64,000 nt of DNA, taken from Syntrophaceae bacterium (GTDB lineage Bacteria > Desulfobacterota > Syntrophia > Syntrophales > Smithellaceae). Of this stretch, positions 18,052 to 25,916 are shown in pieces; positions within the stretch are counted from its first letter, which is position 1, and each line of letters starts with the position of its first letter. The notes beneath the pieces were generated by a model. The model was not told the origin of the DNA and did no database searches. It saw nothing but the letters and a program-made list of their open reading frames with translations. The stretch covers positions 1 through 64,000 of the forward strand of contig JAHDKI010000004.1 of NCBI GenBank assembly GCA_018436925.1, read 5' to 3'. A program made the position numbers and the translations under genes.

Positions 18052-19125
18052 CTAGTCAAGCGATTCCACCCGGGAGGCGGACTCCTTTTTCCGCCGCCGG
18101 GCGATTTTGCGCGCCTTGCCGAAAAGCGGATGACGCCTTGCGGCCATGCGGACGATGAGGCTGCCCATCTGTCCGTAAGAAAGGCCCGCGGCTTCAGCCG
18201 CGCAGGCCATGCTGGCGTCGCTGGAGATGTCCGCGTTGGGATTAACGTCCAGCACATAAAACACCCCGTCGCGCAGCCGGATATCCATGCGCGCGTAATC
18301 GCGGCAACCGATGGCCCGGTAGGCGTTCTGGCAGGCGTCGTCAAGGGCCCGGGATTCGTCGCCGGTCAGCGGAGCCGGAAGCAGGGTCTGGATCTTCTCG
18401 TAGTGCTCAGAGCCGGGAATGAATTTGGCGTCGTAAGTGCAAAGACGGTCGCGGACGTTTTGAAAAAAAGAGAAGTCCATTTCCGCGGGCGGCAGCACCG
18501 TGAGGGTCTCGTTTCCCCAGACAGAAACATGGAACTCACGGCCGTCGATGAACTCTTCCACCAGGGCCGGCTGTTTATAGGTTCTCAGCACAAAAGCGAT
18601 CCTTGAGGCGAGCTCAGCGGCGTTTAGAACAACGGCATCCGGCGTGATGCCTGCGGAGCAATGTTCATTCATCGGTTTCACGATCGCGGGGAAACGGTTC
18701 CACTCCAGTGGGTCCGGAGTATGATAGATATGCCATGCCGGCGTGGGGATGCCGGCCTGATCCAGCAGGAGTTTAACTTTGAATTTATCCTGGGCCAGCG
18801 CCAGGGTTTCGGAATCGGCCCCGGTGAAGGTGAAGCCCAGCATTTCGAGGCGCTTGGCCGCGAGCCATTCACTGTGAGCGAGACCCGGCAAGCCTTCGCA
18901 CCAGTTGAAGAGGATATATTCAGAGGGATCAAAAGAATCCAGGAGGCTGCCCAGGTCGTCTTCAGTGACGGCGACGAGCACGAGCGGGTGACCCATTCCG
19001 ACGAGGGCGCAGCTGAGCTCTTGGGTCAAGGTGATGACTTCGTCTTTTTCATTTTGCGTCCAGTCCGGGTCCACATTGTACAACAAGATGACCGGAATAT
19101 TCGCGGGCTGGATGTCCACCGGCAC
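18052..19125 (-). CDS. ATP-grasp ligase, D-alanine-D-alanine ligase-like
   Basis: A 357-residue ATP-grasp enzyme forming an amide bond through an acyl-phosphate. An N-terminal pre-ATP-grasp domain (VILLYNVD...FNWCEGLPG) precedes the ATP-grasp core. Visible parts are the DKFKVKLLLDQAGIPTP segment, VKPMNEHCSAGI, the hinge VEEFIDGREFHVSVWG, and the metal site in ARMDIRLRDG with YVLDVNPNADI. The start is GTG with GGAGG upstream. It is not next to other mur or van genes, so the substrate may be a peptide or amino acid other than D-Ala. The C-terminus is strongly basic (about 25 residues). Confidence 0.82.
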   Translation of the reverse strand: MPVDIQPANIPVILLYNVDPDWTQNEKDEVITLTQELSCALVGMGHPLVLVAVTEDDLGSLLDSFDPSEYILFNWCEGLPGLAHSEWLAAKRLEMLGFTFTGADSETLALAQDKFKVKLLLDQAGIPTPAWHIYHTPDPLEWNRFPAIVKPMNEHCSAGITPDAVVLNAAELASRIAFVLRTYKQPALVEEFIDGREFHVSVWGNETLTVLPPAEMDFSFFQNVRDRLCTYDAKFIPGSEHYEKIQTLLPAPLTGDESRALDDACQNAYRAIGCRDYARMDIRLRDGVFYVLDVNPNADISSDASMACAAEAAGLSYGQMGSLIVRMAARRHPLFGKARKIARRRKKESASRVESLD

Positions 19126-19230
19126 TGACTTACCTCCGCTTGTCGATATGGTTTTCGTCGTCTCCTTTTCGTGTCCGAAGTCAACAATTTTTTTTACTAT
19201 ACACTTTTTTTTCGCGAATCCAAGAAAAAA

Positions 19231-20019
19231 TCAGGGCAAACGGATTTCTCCTTCCAAATACAGCACCGCGCTCCCAGCGATATGAACCCGATTGCCCTTG
19301 TATCGGCAGAAGATCTCGCCGCCTCGAGCGGAAACCTGAAGCGCGCGAAGATCCGTCCTTCCCAACTGATCGGCCCAGTACGGCGCTAAAACGCAATGCG
19401 CCGAGCCGGTGACCGGATCTTCGGAAATGCCGACCCGCGGGGCGAAAAACCGCGAGACAAAGTCGGATGTGTTTTCCTGTGCCGTGATGATGACGCCGCG
19501 GCAATCGAAAGCGGCAAGCGCGCTCAGATCGGGACGGGCCTTGCGAACCGCGTCTTCTGAATCCAGCACCGCCAGAAGATCCTCCTCGGACGCAAGGCAC
19601 TTCATCGGCGTCACGCCCAGGGCGGGCTTGAGGCTGGCGGCAGGTACGCTGCGCAAGGCGGGAAGGGCGGGAAAATCCATTTCGATGAGATCGCCTTTGC
19701 GTGTGACGGTTAATTCGCCGCGGCTGCGGGTCAAAAAAGGGATGCGGTCCTGCATCCATTGCTTGCACACAAAAAGCACATAGGCCGCGGCTAGAGTGGC
19801 GTGTCCACACAGAGCCACCTCGACGCGCGGCGTGAACCAGCGCAGTTCGACGGCTGCGCCCCGGCGGACCAGGAAAGCGGTTTCCGACAGATTGTTTTCT
19901 GCGGCGATGGACTGAAGCAAAGTGTCGTCAGGCCAGCCATCCAGCAGGCAGACGGCAGCCGGATTGCCGGAGAAAACCCGCGAGGTGAATGCATCCACCT
20001 GATACAGAGGAATCTTCAC
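19231..20019 (-). CDS. PhzF family isomerase/epimerase-like protein
   Basis: A 262-residue protein of the PhzF/diaminopimelate-epimerase-like fold. The two-lobed repeat shows as QVDAFTSRVFSGNPAAV at the start, the catalytic-glutamate region AENNLSETAF near residue 45, GHATLAAAY in lobe 1, and DPVTGSAHCVLAPYW plus the RGGEI segment in lobe 2. There is no phenazine cluster nearby, so it is a stand-alone homologue of unknown substrate. It lies 12 bases downstream of the TraB-like gene in a minus-strand run. Confidence 0.88.
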   Translation of the reverse strand: MKIPLYQVDAFTSRVFSGNPAAVCLLDGWPDDTLLQSIAAENNLSETAFLVRRGAAVELRWFTPRVEVALCGHATLAAAYVLFVCKQWMQDRIPFLTRSRGELTVTRKGDLIEMDFPALPALRSVPAASLKPALGVTPMKCLASEEDLLAVLDSEDAVRKARPDLSALAAFDCRGVIITAQENTSDFVSRFFAPRVGISEDPVTGSAHCVLAPYWADQLGRTDLRALQVSARGGEIFCRYKGNRVHIAGSAVLYLEGEIRLP

Positions 20020-20031
20020 GGCATCCTCCTG

Positions 20032-20916
20032 TTACGGGCGCAGGGTCAGTTTGCTGACCGAGTGTCCGCGTTTTTTCAAAAGAGCGATCACACTGTCGGA
20101 TCCCGCCAGATGCGCCACGCCCACGATAATCATCACATTCTGGCCTTTCCGGATCAGCGGTTCAATTTTGTCGGCCCACTTCCGGTTGCGCTCGACAATC
20201 AGCGTTTTGTAGAGATTCGGATGGTTTTTCAGCTCCCGAAGCGAGAAGGCTTCGATGCCGGCCTCGTTTCCTGTTCGCCAGGCGTTCAAAATTTGCGGCA
20301 GCTTGTCGTTGAGAGCTGCAAGGTCATCGAGCGTTTCGATCACCTGATCATTGCCGAGGTCGGCATCCATCGCCGCCAGAAAGCGGATCTGATCGTCGGC
20401 GGTTTCCAGCCCGCCTGCGGGTTTTCCATCTTTTTTGGCTTTCTCATAATAAATCTTGTCCACGCCAAATTCCGGCGCGACACCGATCCGGGTCAACTCC
20501 TGCATGGTGAGGAACATCGCCAGCATCCAGGGACGGAACAACTGATACTGTTCAAACGGATACCCGCGCTCGCGGCAGAATTTTTCCGCCCGCGCGTAGA
20601 CGGAGGGGGATAAATGATCGCGCAGGGTTGTACCGTCGGTGAGCGCCGCGACCCGCATCAGCTTCTGGATGTAGTCGGGGGTTTCCAACTCGGCGGGAGG
20701 CGCCTCAAAAATAAGTCTTTGCGAATCCGCATAAGCCGCGTCGAATTCACGCGGCAGAGGGTGATCGGAGGCCCTCAGGACGTGGCAGGAACCGGCCAGG
20801 TAGAGAGTCGTCTTCGGGCCGCGGACGACCCAGACCGAACTTTCCGCCCCGGCAATCGCTGCCGCGGACAAGACGAGGCCGGCCGCAGCGACCAGGCAAA
20901 TCAGAAAACGTTTCAT
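20032..20916 (-). CDS. Secreted TraB/GumN family protein
   Basis: A 294-residue protein with a signal peptide (about residues 1-25, ending AGA) and a TraB/GumN (erythromycin esterase/EreA-like) domain. The opening strand TTLYLAGSCHVLRASDHPLP carries the GSxH motif, and a C-terminal block reads NVMIIVGVAHLAGSDSVIALLKKRG with the paired GxxH motif. The two histidine motifs suggest a metal-dependent hydrolase/peptidase fold (Tiki-like), unproven for bacterial members. ATG 20916 has an AAAGGAGG site. The gene lies 16 bases after the C_GCAxxG_C_C gene. Confidence 0.82.
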   Translation of the reverse strand: MKRFLICLVAAAGLVLSAAAIAGAESSVWVVRGPKTTLYLAGSCHVLRASDHPLPREFDAAYADSQRLIFEAPPAELETPDYIQKLMRVAALTDGTTLRDHLSPSVYARAEKFCRERGYPFEQYQLFRPWMLAMFLTMQELTRIGVAPEFGVDKIYYEKAKKDGKPAGGLETADDQIRFLAAMDADLGNDQVIETLDDLAALNDKLPQILNAWRTGNEAGIEAFSLRELKNHPNLYKTLIVERNRKWADKIEPLIRKGQNVMIIVGVAHLAGSDSVIALLKKRGHSVSKLTLRP

Positions 20917-20932
20917 GACTCTATCCTCCTTT

Positions 20933-21379
20933 TCAGCCATCTATAAGCGATTCAGCGATTTCAACAGCGTCTCGGACACAGGGGCGGCAGATGGCGTTGA
21001 AACAATCCTGATCAAAGAAGATCTGCTGTCCTTCGGGTGTCGCGAGGTCGCAGCCGTTTAAAAGATCGCGGCAACGGCAGGTCCCGCGCAAGTCGGCAAA
21101 GCGGGCGAAAAACTCCCTCGTTTTGGCATAGGTCGTTTCCGTGGCTTTTCGATCCTCTTTCTCTCCACGGCCGAAACACAAGCCCAAAACCAAGAGCGCG
21201 CCGGACACCGAGCCGCAGATTTCTCCTTTGCGGCCCATCCCCGCGCCGAAGGCGCAGGCCGCCTTCAGGACGGAATCCGGCGGCAGGCCAATCCGGTCGG
21301 CAAAGGAAAACAAAACGGCCTGGGCACAGTTGTATCCGCTGACAAATTTTTCATCGGCAATGAGGGATCGTCTCGACAT
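20933..21379 (-). CDS. C_GCAxxG_C_C family redox-associated protein
   Basis: A 148-residue protein with the family signature. It shows GYNCAQAV (C18), CAFGAGMGRKGEICGSVSGA (C42, C55), CRCRDLLNGCDL, and a C-terminal cluster of Cys (DCFNAICRPC). Family members are common in anaerobes beside oxidoreductases and are thought to bind a metal or cofactor through the cysteines; the function is not established. It is transcribed away from the hgcAB operon from a shared 218-base intergenic region. This is suggestive context but not proof of a role in mercury metabolism. Confidence 0.85.
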   Translation of the reverse strand: MSRRSLIADEKFVSGYNCAQAVLFSFADRIGLPPDSVLKAACAFGAGMGRKGEICGSVSGALLVLGLCFGRGEKEDRKATETTYAKTREFFARFADLRGTCRCRDLLNGCDLATPEGQQIFFDQDCFNAICRPCVRDAVEIAESLIDG

Positions 21380-21562
21380 GATGCTCCTTGTTCCGGCGGT
21401 TCATGATCCGCGAAGGATTCTTTTCGTGACCGGCAGGGTAGCATTTTTGCGTCGAAAATGAAACGGCTGTTGCGGAGGAATGTCGTGTGGCCGTTTTCTT
21501 TAAGGGCCTTTGCGCCCGGACCCGGTCGGGCGGAGGATGATGCATTGGCACAATATGGCGGC

Positions 21563-21597
21563 TTGACAAAACAGATATAGTTGTATATTGCAACCAA
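21563..21597 (+). promoter_or_regulatory. Predicted promoter/operator of the regulator-hgcA-hgcB operon
   Basis: TTGACA (21563-21568), 17-base spacer, TATTGC (21586-21591). The predicted transcription start falls on or next to the ATG at 21598, and no ribosome-binding site precedes that ATG, so the message is probably leaderless. The imperfect inverted repeat GTTGTATATTGCAAC (21580s) overlaps the -10 box and would suit autoregulation by the MarR-type product. Confidence 0.55.
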
Positions 21598-22071
21598 ATG
21601 AGAAAAAAAGCGGAAAACAACGAAGATCTGATGGAGCTATTCATCGGTCTGGTTCAGGCCACCCGCTTCTGCCGTCAGGATGAGGCGTTTTGCGAAGGGG
21701 TGACGTTTCACCAGTTTCTGATTCTGGACATTCTGTCTGCGGGCTCTGCCGTGACGATGTCCGAGCTTGTCGAGCGTCTCGGTGTGGCTAAAAGCACGGG
21801 CACCCGTTTGGTGAATCCGCTTGTGGAAAAGAAGCTGGTCGGCCGTTTTCGGAATGCCCAGGATGCTCGATCTTTGCGTCTGTTGCCGACAGCCAGGGGA
21901 AGAGAAGTCCATAGGGATGTTCTTGAATGTCTCAGGGGATTTCTCAATAGAGTCGAGGCGGGCTTGCCGGCCCGCCGGAAAAGCGCGATCCTTCGGGACG
22001 TGCGCCGGTTTATCGAAGCGATCCAGCACGCCGCGACATCCCAAGCGTGCTGTGTGCCTCCATCGAGGTGA
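21598..22071 (+). CDS. MarR-family regulator, first gene of the hgcAB operon
   Basis: A 157-residue winged-helix protein of MarR type. The recognition region is SELVERLGVAKSTGTRLVNPLVEKK cut across residues 56-80, the wing is around DARSLRLLPTARG, and long helices at both ends suit dimerisation. It carries four cysteines in likely exposed places: C25 and C32 in the first helices and C151-C152 near the C-terminus. A thiol-based metal or metalloid sensor is therefore conceivable, by inference. hgcA starts immediately after its stop codon, so expression is coupled. hgcAB loci are often preceded by ArsR-like regulators; here the regulator is of the MarR type. Confidence 0.85.
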   Translation: MRKKAENNEDLMELFIGLVQATRFCRQDEAFCEGVTFHQFLILDILSAGSAVTMSELVERLGVAKSTGTRLVNPLVEKKLVGRFRNAQDARSLRLLPTARGREVHRDVLECLRGFLNRVEAGLPARRKSAILRDVRRFIEAIQHAATSQACCVPPSR

Positions 22072-23274
22072 ATGAGTATGCAAAACACCAATCCTGCCAA
22101 AACGGCCCTATACGGTTCGATCCTTCCGGTGATTTCGCAGGAATCTTGCCGCTGTTCGCCGCCCTCCGATGCGCCGGCTGCCGGGCCCGATTCGACGCGC
22201 GCCTTTGTGCTCAAAATGATTGCCACGCCTGCCGGTCCCGTTCCTCAGGTTGCAACCGTGCTTAAGGCCGCGGACTATTGGGGGACGATCAAAGCCAGAT
22301 GGGGCGAAGGCAGGATGACCTACAGAGTCGATCCCGGTTTGTATGCGGTGGGATATCCCGATGAGCAATCCCCCGTTCTCGTCAGCGCCAATTATAAAAT
22401 GAGCTTTGATCATCTTCGCGCGTCGCTGGCCGGACGCGATGTGTGGATTCTGGTTTTGGATACAAAAGGAATCAATGTCTGGTGCGCGGCGGGAAAGGGG
22501 ACATTCGGGACGGAGGAGCTGATTTACCGCATTGAATCCAGCGGCCTCAGAAAAGCCGCGCCCCGGGCAAATCTGATTTTGCCGCAACTGGGTGCGCCGG
22601 GCGTCGCAGCGCATGTTGTGAAACGAAAAACCGGATGCAAGGTGCAATACGGACCGGTGCGGGCCGCCGATCTGGGGGTGTATCTCGATGCCGGATGCAA
22701 AGCGACGGCGGCGATGCGGAAGGTGACCTTCGGTTTGAAAGACCGGGCGGCTCTGATCCCGATGGAGCTTAGCGCTTTGTTTCGTTATCTTATCCCCGTC
22801 TGGCTGATCTTTGCCCTTCTGGCATCGGTTTTGGGATATGCCGCGCTCGACCATTCTGGGCTGGATGTCTTTTGGGCGGTCTTTGTCGGAGACGGTCTAT
22901 TCCCCGTGTTTGCCCTCGGCGCCGCTGTGTTGGCCGGAGCGGTCCTGCATCCCGTGTTCCTTCCCCTTTTCCCGGTCCGCGCTTTCTCTGGGCAGGGCGC
23001 GTTTATCGGGGGGATCGTTGCGATCGCGGTGCTGTCGGTTCGCGGCGTTGAATTCCGTGCCTTGCCCGGTTTGCTTGAAGCCATTGCCTGGCTTTTCATG
23101 ATCGCAGCGGTGTCATCGTATCTGGCGATGAATTTTACCGGCAGTTCAACCTACGCGTCGCTTTCCGGCGTGAAAAAGGAAATGAGACTGGCGCTTCCCC
23201 TGCAAATCGTCGCCGGCTCGGCGGGCTGCCTTTTATGGGTTGCCTCTCTTATATTGTCGGGAGGATGGATATGA
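22072..23274 (+). CDS. hgcA: Mercury methylation corrinoid protein HgcA
   Basis: HgcA of about 400 residues, which transfers a methyl group from its corrinoid to Hg(II) at the inner membrane. The diagnostic cap-helix motif NVWCAAGKG is at residues 135-143, with the cobalt-coordinating cysteine at C138. The corrinoid-binding CdhD-like domain spans about residues 45-225. Five membrane helices follow from about residue 236, including the conserved NFTGSSTY loop. The start is either ATG 22072 or ATG 22078; the GAGG at 22065-22068 is better spaced for 22078. The extra N-terminal C26-R-C28 pair is notable. It overlaps hgcB by four bases. Confidence 0.95.
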   Translation: MSMQNTNPAKTALYGSILPVISQESCRCSPPSDAPAAGPDSTRAFVLKMIATPAGPVPQVATVLKAADYWGTIKARWGEGRMTYRVDPGLYAVGYPDEQSPVLVSANYKMSFDHLRASLAGRDVWILVLDTKGINVWCAAGKGTFGTEELIYRIESSGLRKAAPRANLILPQLGAPGVAAHVVKRKTGCKVQYGPVRAADLGVYLDAGCKATAAMRKVTFGLKDRAALIPMELSALFRYLIPVWLIFALLASVLGYAALDHSGLDVFWAVFVGDGLFPVFALGAAVLAGAVLHPVFLPLFPVRAFSGQGAFIGGIVAIAVLSVRGVEFRALPGLLEAIAWLFMIAAVSSYLAMNFTGSSTYASLSGVKKEMRLALPLQIVAGSAGCLLWVASLILSGGWI

Positions 23275-23588
23275 TGAACCGCCTGACTTATTTAAAAAAT
23301 GTGACTACACTGTCTCTGGATGTTCAAAAGTGCACCGGTTGCGGCATGTGTCTGGAAGTCTGTCCCCATGCCGTCTTTGAGATGAAAGCGGGAAAAGCCT
23401 CCGTCGCGGATCGGGGCGCCTGCATGGAATGCGGCGCCTGCGCGAGAAACTGTCCGGCGGGAGCGGCGTCCGTTCAGGCGGGAGTAGGATGCGCCGCCGC
23501 TGTGATCAACCAAATGCTCGGGCGGACGGGTGATTGCTGCTGCGGCCCGGAACCGCCGGGTGAGCAAAAAAGGACGCGATGTTGTTGA
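23271..23588 (+). CDS. hgcB: Mercury methylation ferredoxin HgcB
   Basis: A 105-residue ferredoxin that reduces the HgcA corrinoid and helps deliver Hg(II). Two [4Fe-4S] motifs are complete: C21-C24-C27-C31P and C51-C54-C57-C61P. The strictly conserved extra cysteine is at C74 in GVGC, and the C-terminal pair at C104-C105, with a further CCC at 89-91. The start ATG overlaps the hgcA stop (ATGA) and has GGGAGG six bases upstream. This set of extra cysteines separates HgcB from ordinary ferredoxins. Confidence 0.95.
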   Translation: MMNRLTYLKNVTTLSLDVQKCTGCGMCLEVCPHAVFEMKAGKASVADRGACMECGACARNCPAGAASVQAGVGCAAAVINQMLGRTGDCCCGPEPPGEQKRTRCC

Positions 23589-23629
23589 CCCGCCGGAAAA
23601 CGTCGGCTTGACCGTCTGTTCGAATGGAC

Positions 23630-23658
23630 TTGACTTAATCCGCTGATCCTCATATTGT
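23630..23658 (+). promoter_or_regulatory. Predicted promoter of the long-chain acyl-CoA ligase gene
   Basis: TTGACT (23630-23635), 17-base spacer, TATTGT (23653-23658), giving a leader of about 200 bases before the start at 23866. It resembles the promoters of the two acyl-CoA dehydrogenase genes. Confidence 0.55.
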
Positions 23659-23865
23659 CAATCCAGTAAATGAAGCGTTGACCGCGCAGGCGTTAACCAT
23701 TCCCAAGACCCTGGTCCTTCGAGGACAAAAATCCGGAATCTTCGTGTAAAAAAAAGAGAACTGGCGCAAGGCAGATGTGCAGGTTGGTCGTCTTAAACAG
23801 TCTGTGAACGGGCGGGTGGTTAAAAAATTTGAAATTCGGAGATCAACTGAAAGAAGGAGGGGACG

Positions 23866-25692
23866 ATGGCAATTTTTGAATATGGCGAATACAGCAATGT
23901 CTATGAACCGCCGGATAATCTGGTCGACTTTTTCGAGCAAAGCGCGGCCCGGTTCGCAAGCAATCCGTTCATCGGAGAGAAAGACGCCGCGGGCGACTAT
24001 CAGTGGGTTACCTACAGCCAAATTGCCGAGCGGATCAACAATCTGCGCGGCGGGCTGCATGCGGCAGGCGTCCGCGCGGGCGATACGGTGGGGATTATCG
24101 CCAACAACCGCAAGGAATGGTTCATCGGCGAAATCGCCACGCAGGGTTTGGGGGCGGCCTACGTGCCGATGTATGAAAAAGAGCTGGTTTCGATGTGGAA
24201 GTATATCATCCGCGATGCGGAAGTGAAGGTGCTTTTGGTGGCGCGCAATGATATTCTGGAGAAGATCAAGGATTTCCCCACCGAGATTCCGACGCTGGAA
24301 AAGATCTTCGTCATCGAGGGGACCGGTGAAAATTCAATGGCGGCGCTTGAAGCGGCGGGGGCGAAAAAACCCGTGGCGTCGATCAAGCCGAAGCATTCCG
24401 ATGTGGCGGTGCTGATCTACACCTCCGGCACGACGGGCGAGCCCAAAGGCGTGTTGCTGTCGCACGGCAACCTTGCGGAAAACGTCAAGGCCGGGCTGGC
24501 GTGGTTTCCCAATCTCACCGAGCACAGCCGCTGCATCTCCATGCTCCCCTGGGCGCATTCCTTCGGCATTACCGCCGATCTGCACGCTTTCATGATGCGC
24601 GGCGCCTCGATCGGCATCATGGGATCGGTGGAAACGCTCATCGACGATCTGCCGAAAGTGCAGCCCACGTTCATGATCACCGTGCCCCGGATTTTCAACC
24701 GGGTGTACAACGGCGTGTGGGCCAAAATGCGGGAAGAAGGGGGTTTGAAACTGAAGCTGTTTGAAGCGGCGCTTGCCGCGGCCAAAGCCAAACGCGAGAC
24801 GGGCAAGACAAGCCTCAAGTATAAAATTCTCGACAAGATCGTTTTGGCGAAAATTCGGGCGCGCTTCGGCGGCAGGCTGGATAACGCAGTGACCGGCAGC
24901 GCGCCGATGAACGTCGAAATCGCCAAGTTCTTCATTGACGTGGGCATTCCGACCTATGATGCCTATGGATTGAGCGAGACCTCTCCGGCCATCACCATCA
25001 ATTCGCCCTTGATGGGAAATCGTCTGGGCTCGGTGGGAAAACCCATCAACAAAACGAAGGTGGTCATCGACCGGTCGCGCACCGGAGAAGACAGCGACGA
25101 CGGTGAAATCATCTGCTTCGGTCCGCAGTGCATGATCGGCTATCACAAAAAACCGGAACAGACCAAGGAAGTGATCGTTGAACAAAACGGGATGCGGGGT
25201 GTGCGCACAGGAGACCGGGGGCGGCTCGATAACGACGGATTTCTGTACATTACCGGCCGGTTCAAAGAGGAGTACAAGCTGGCCAACGGCAAGTACGTGC
25301 ATCCGGAAACGGTGGAGTTGGAAATGAAAGTGCTTCCCTGGATTCTAAACGCCGTTGTGGCGGGCTCCGGGCATGAATACAACGTGGGGCTGATCGTGCC
25401 CGACATGAAGCTGCTCGAACACCTGGCCGCCGAGTTGAAGCTTTCGGTCGATCCCAAAGACCTTTTTGACCCGGCCAATCCCGCCGGGCAGAAATTCAAG
25501 GACCTCCTGACCGCCGAAGTGCAAAACCATCTGCGCAAGTCCATCGGATCCTACGAGATCCCCAGAAAGTTTGCATTCATTCTGGAGGATTTCACGCTGG
25601 ACAACGGCATGCTCACACAGACCATGAAGCTCAAGCGCCGGGTGGTGATGGAGAAGTACGGCGACGAGATCGAAGCGCTATATTCAGAATAG
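23866..25692 (+). CDS. Long-chain fatty acid-CoA ligase (FadD/FAA type)
   Basis: A 608-residue AMP-binding ligase of the long-chain (eukaryotic ACSL-like) branch. It shows LIYTSGTTGEPKGVLLSHGN, the gate/linker region SMLPWAHSFG, the adenine motif YDAYGLSETSP, RTGDRGRLDNDGFLYITGRFKEEYKLANGKYVHPE split over the hinge, and a C-terminal domain with a long helical insert. AGGAGG lies just before ATG 23866. It activates long-chain fatty acids at the cytoplasmic membrane for beta-oxidation. It has its own promoter and an end hairpin, so it is probably a single-gene unit. Confidence 0.93.
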   Translation: MAIFEYGEYSNVYEPPDNLVDFFEQSAARFASNPFIGEKDAAGDYQWVTYSQIAERINNLRGGLHAAGVRAGDTVGIIANNRKEWFIGEIATQGLGAAYVPMYEKELVSMWKYIIRDAEVKVLLVARNDILEKIKDFPTEIPTLEKIFVIEGTGENSMAALEAAGAKKPVASIKPKHSDVAVLIYTSGTTGEPKGVLLSHGNLAENVKAGLAWFPNLTEHSRCISMLPWAHSFGITADLHAFMMRGASIGIMGSVETLIDDLPKVQPTFMITVPRIFNRVYNGVWAKMREEGGLKLKLFEAALAAAKAKRETGKTSLKYKILDKIVLAKIRARFGGRLDNAVTGSAPMNVEIAKFFIDVGIPTYDAYGLSETSPAITINSPLMGNRLGSVGKPINKTKVVIDRSRTGEDSDDGEIICFGPQCMIGYHKKPEQTKEVIVEQNGMRGVRTGDRGRLDNDGFLYITGRFKEEYKLANGKYVHPETVELEMKVLPWILNAVVAGSGHEYNVGLIVPDMKLLEHLAAELKLSVDPKDLFDPANPAGQKFKDLLTAEVQNHLRKSIGSYEIPRKFAFILEDFTLDNGMLTQTMKLKRRVVMEKYGDEIEALYSE

Positions 25693-25700
25693 TCGTTAAA

Positions 25701-25730
25701 ATGCGGGAGGGGATTTGTCCCCTCCCGCAT
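25701..25730. terminator. Strong hairpin after the long-chain acyl-CoA ligase gene
   Basis: Perfect 13-base stem ATGCGGGAGGGGA / TCCCCTCCCGCAT with loop TTTG. There is no T run downstream on the plus strand and only a short one on the minus strand, so the termination strength is uncertain. Confidence 0.6.
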
Positions 25731-25916
25731 CCAGGCTGTTCCCGTTCGAATCGGCGCAGCCGTGAGGCCTTTGTTGTCCGGAGGGAGTCATCAGCTCAAA
25801 CGGCGACGACCGGGGCAGGCGGTTTGATGTCGAAGCGCGTTCATTGTAAAAAGATTGCTGAGTCGAAGCAGATGGGATAAGATTCGACAAACTTGATTTT
25901 AGGGAGTCATGATTGA

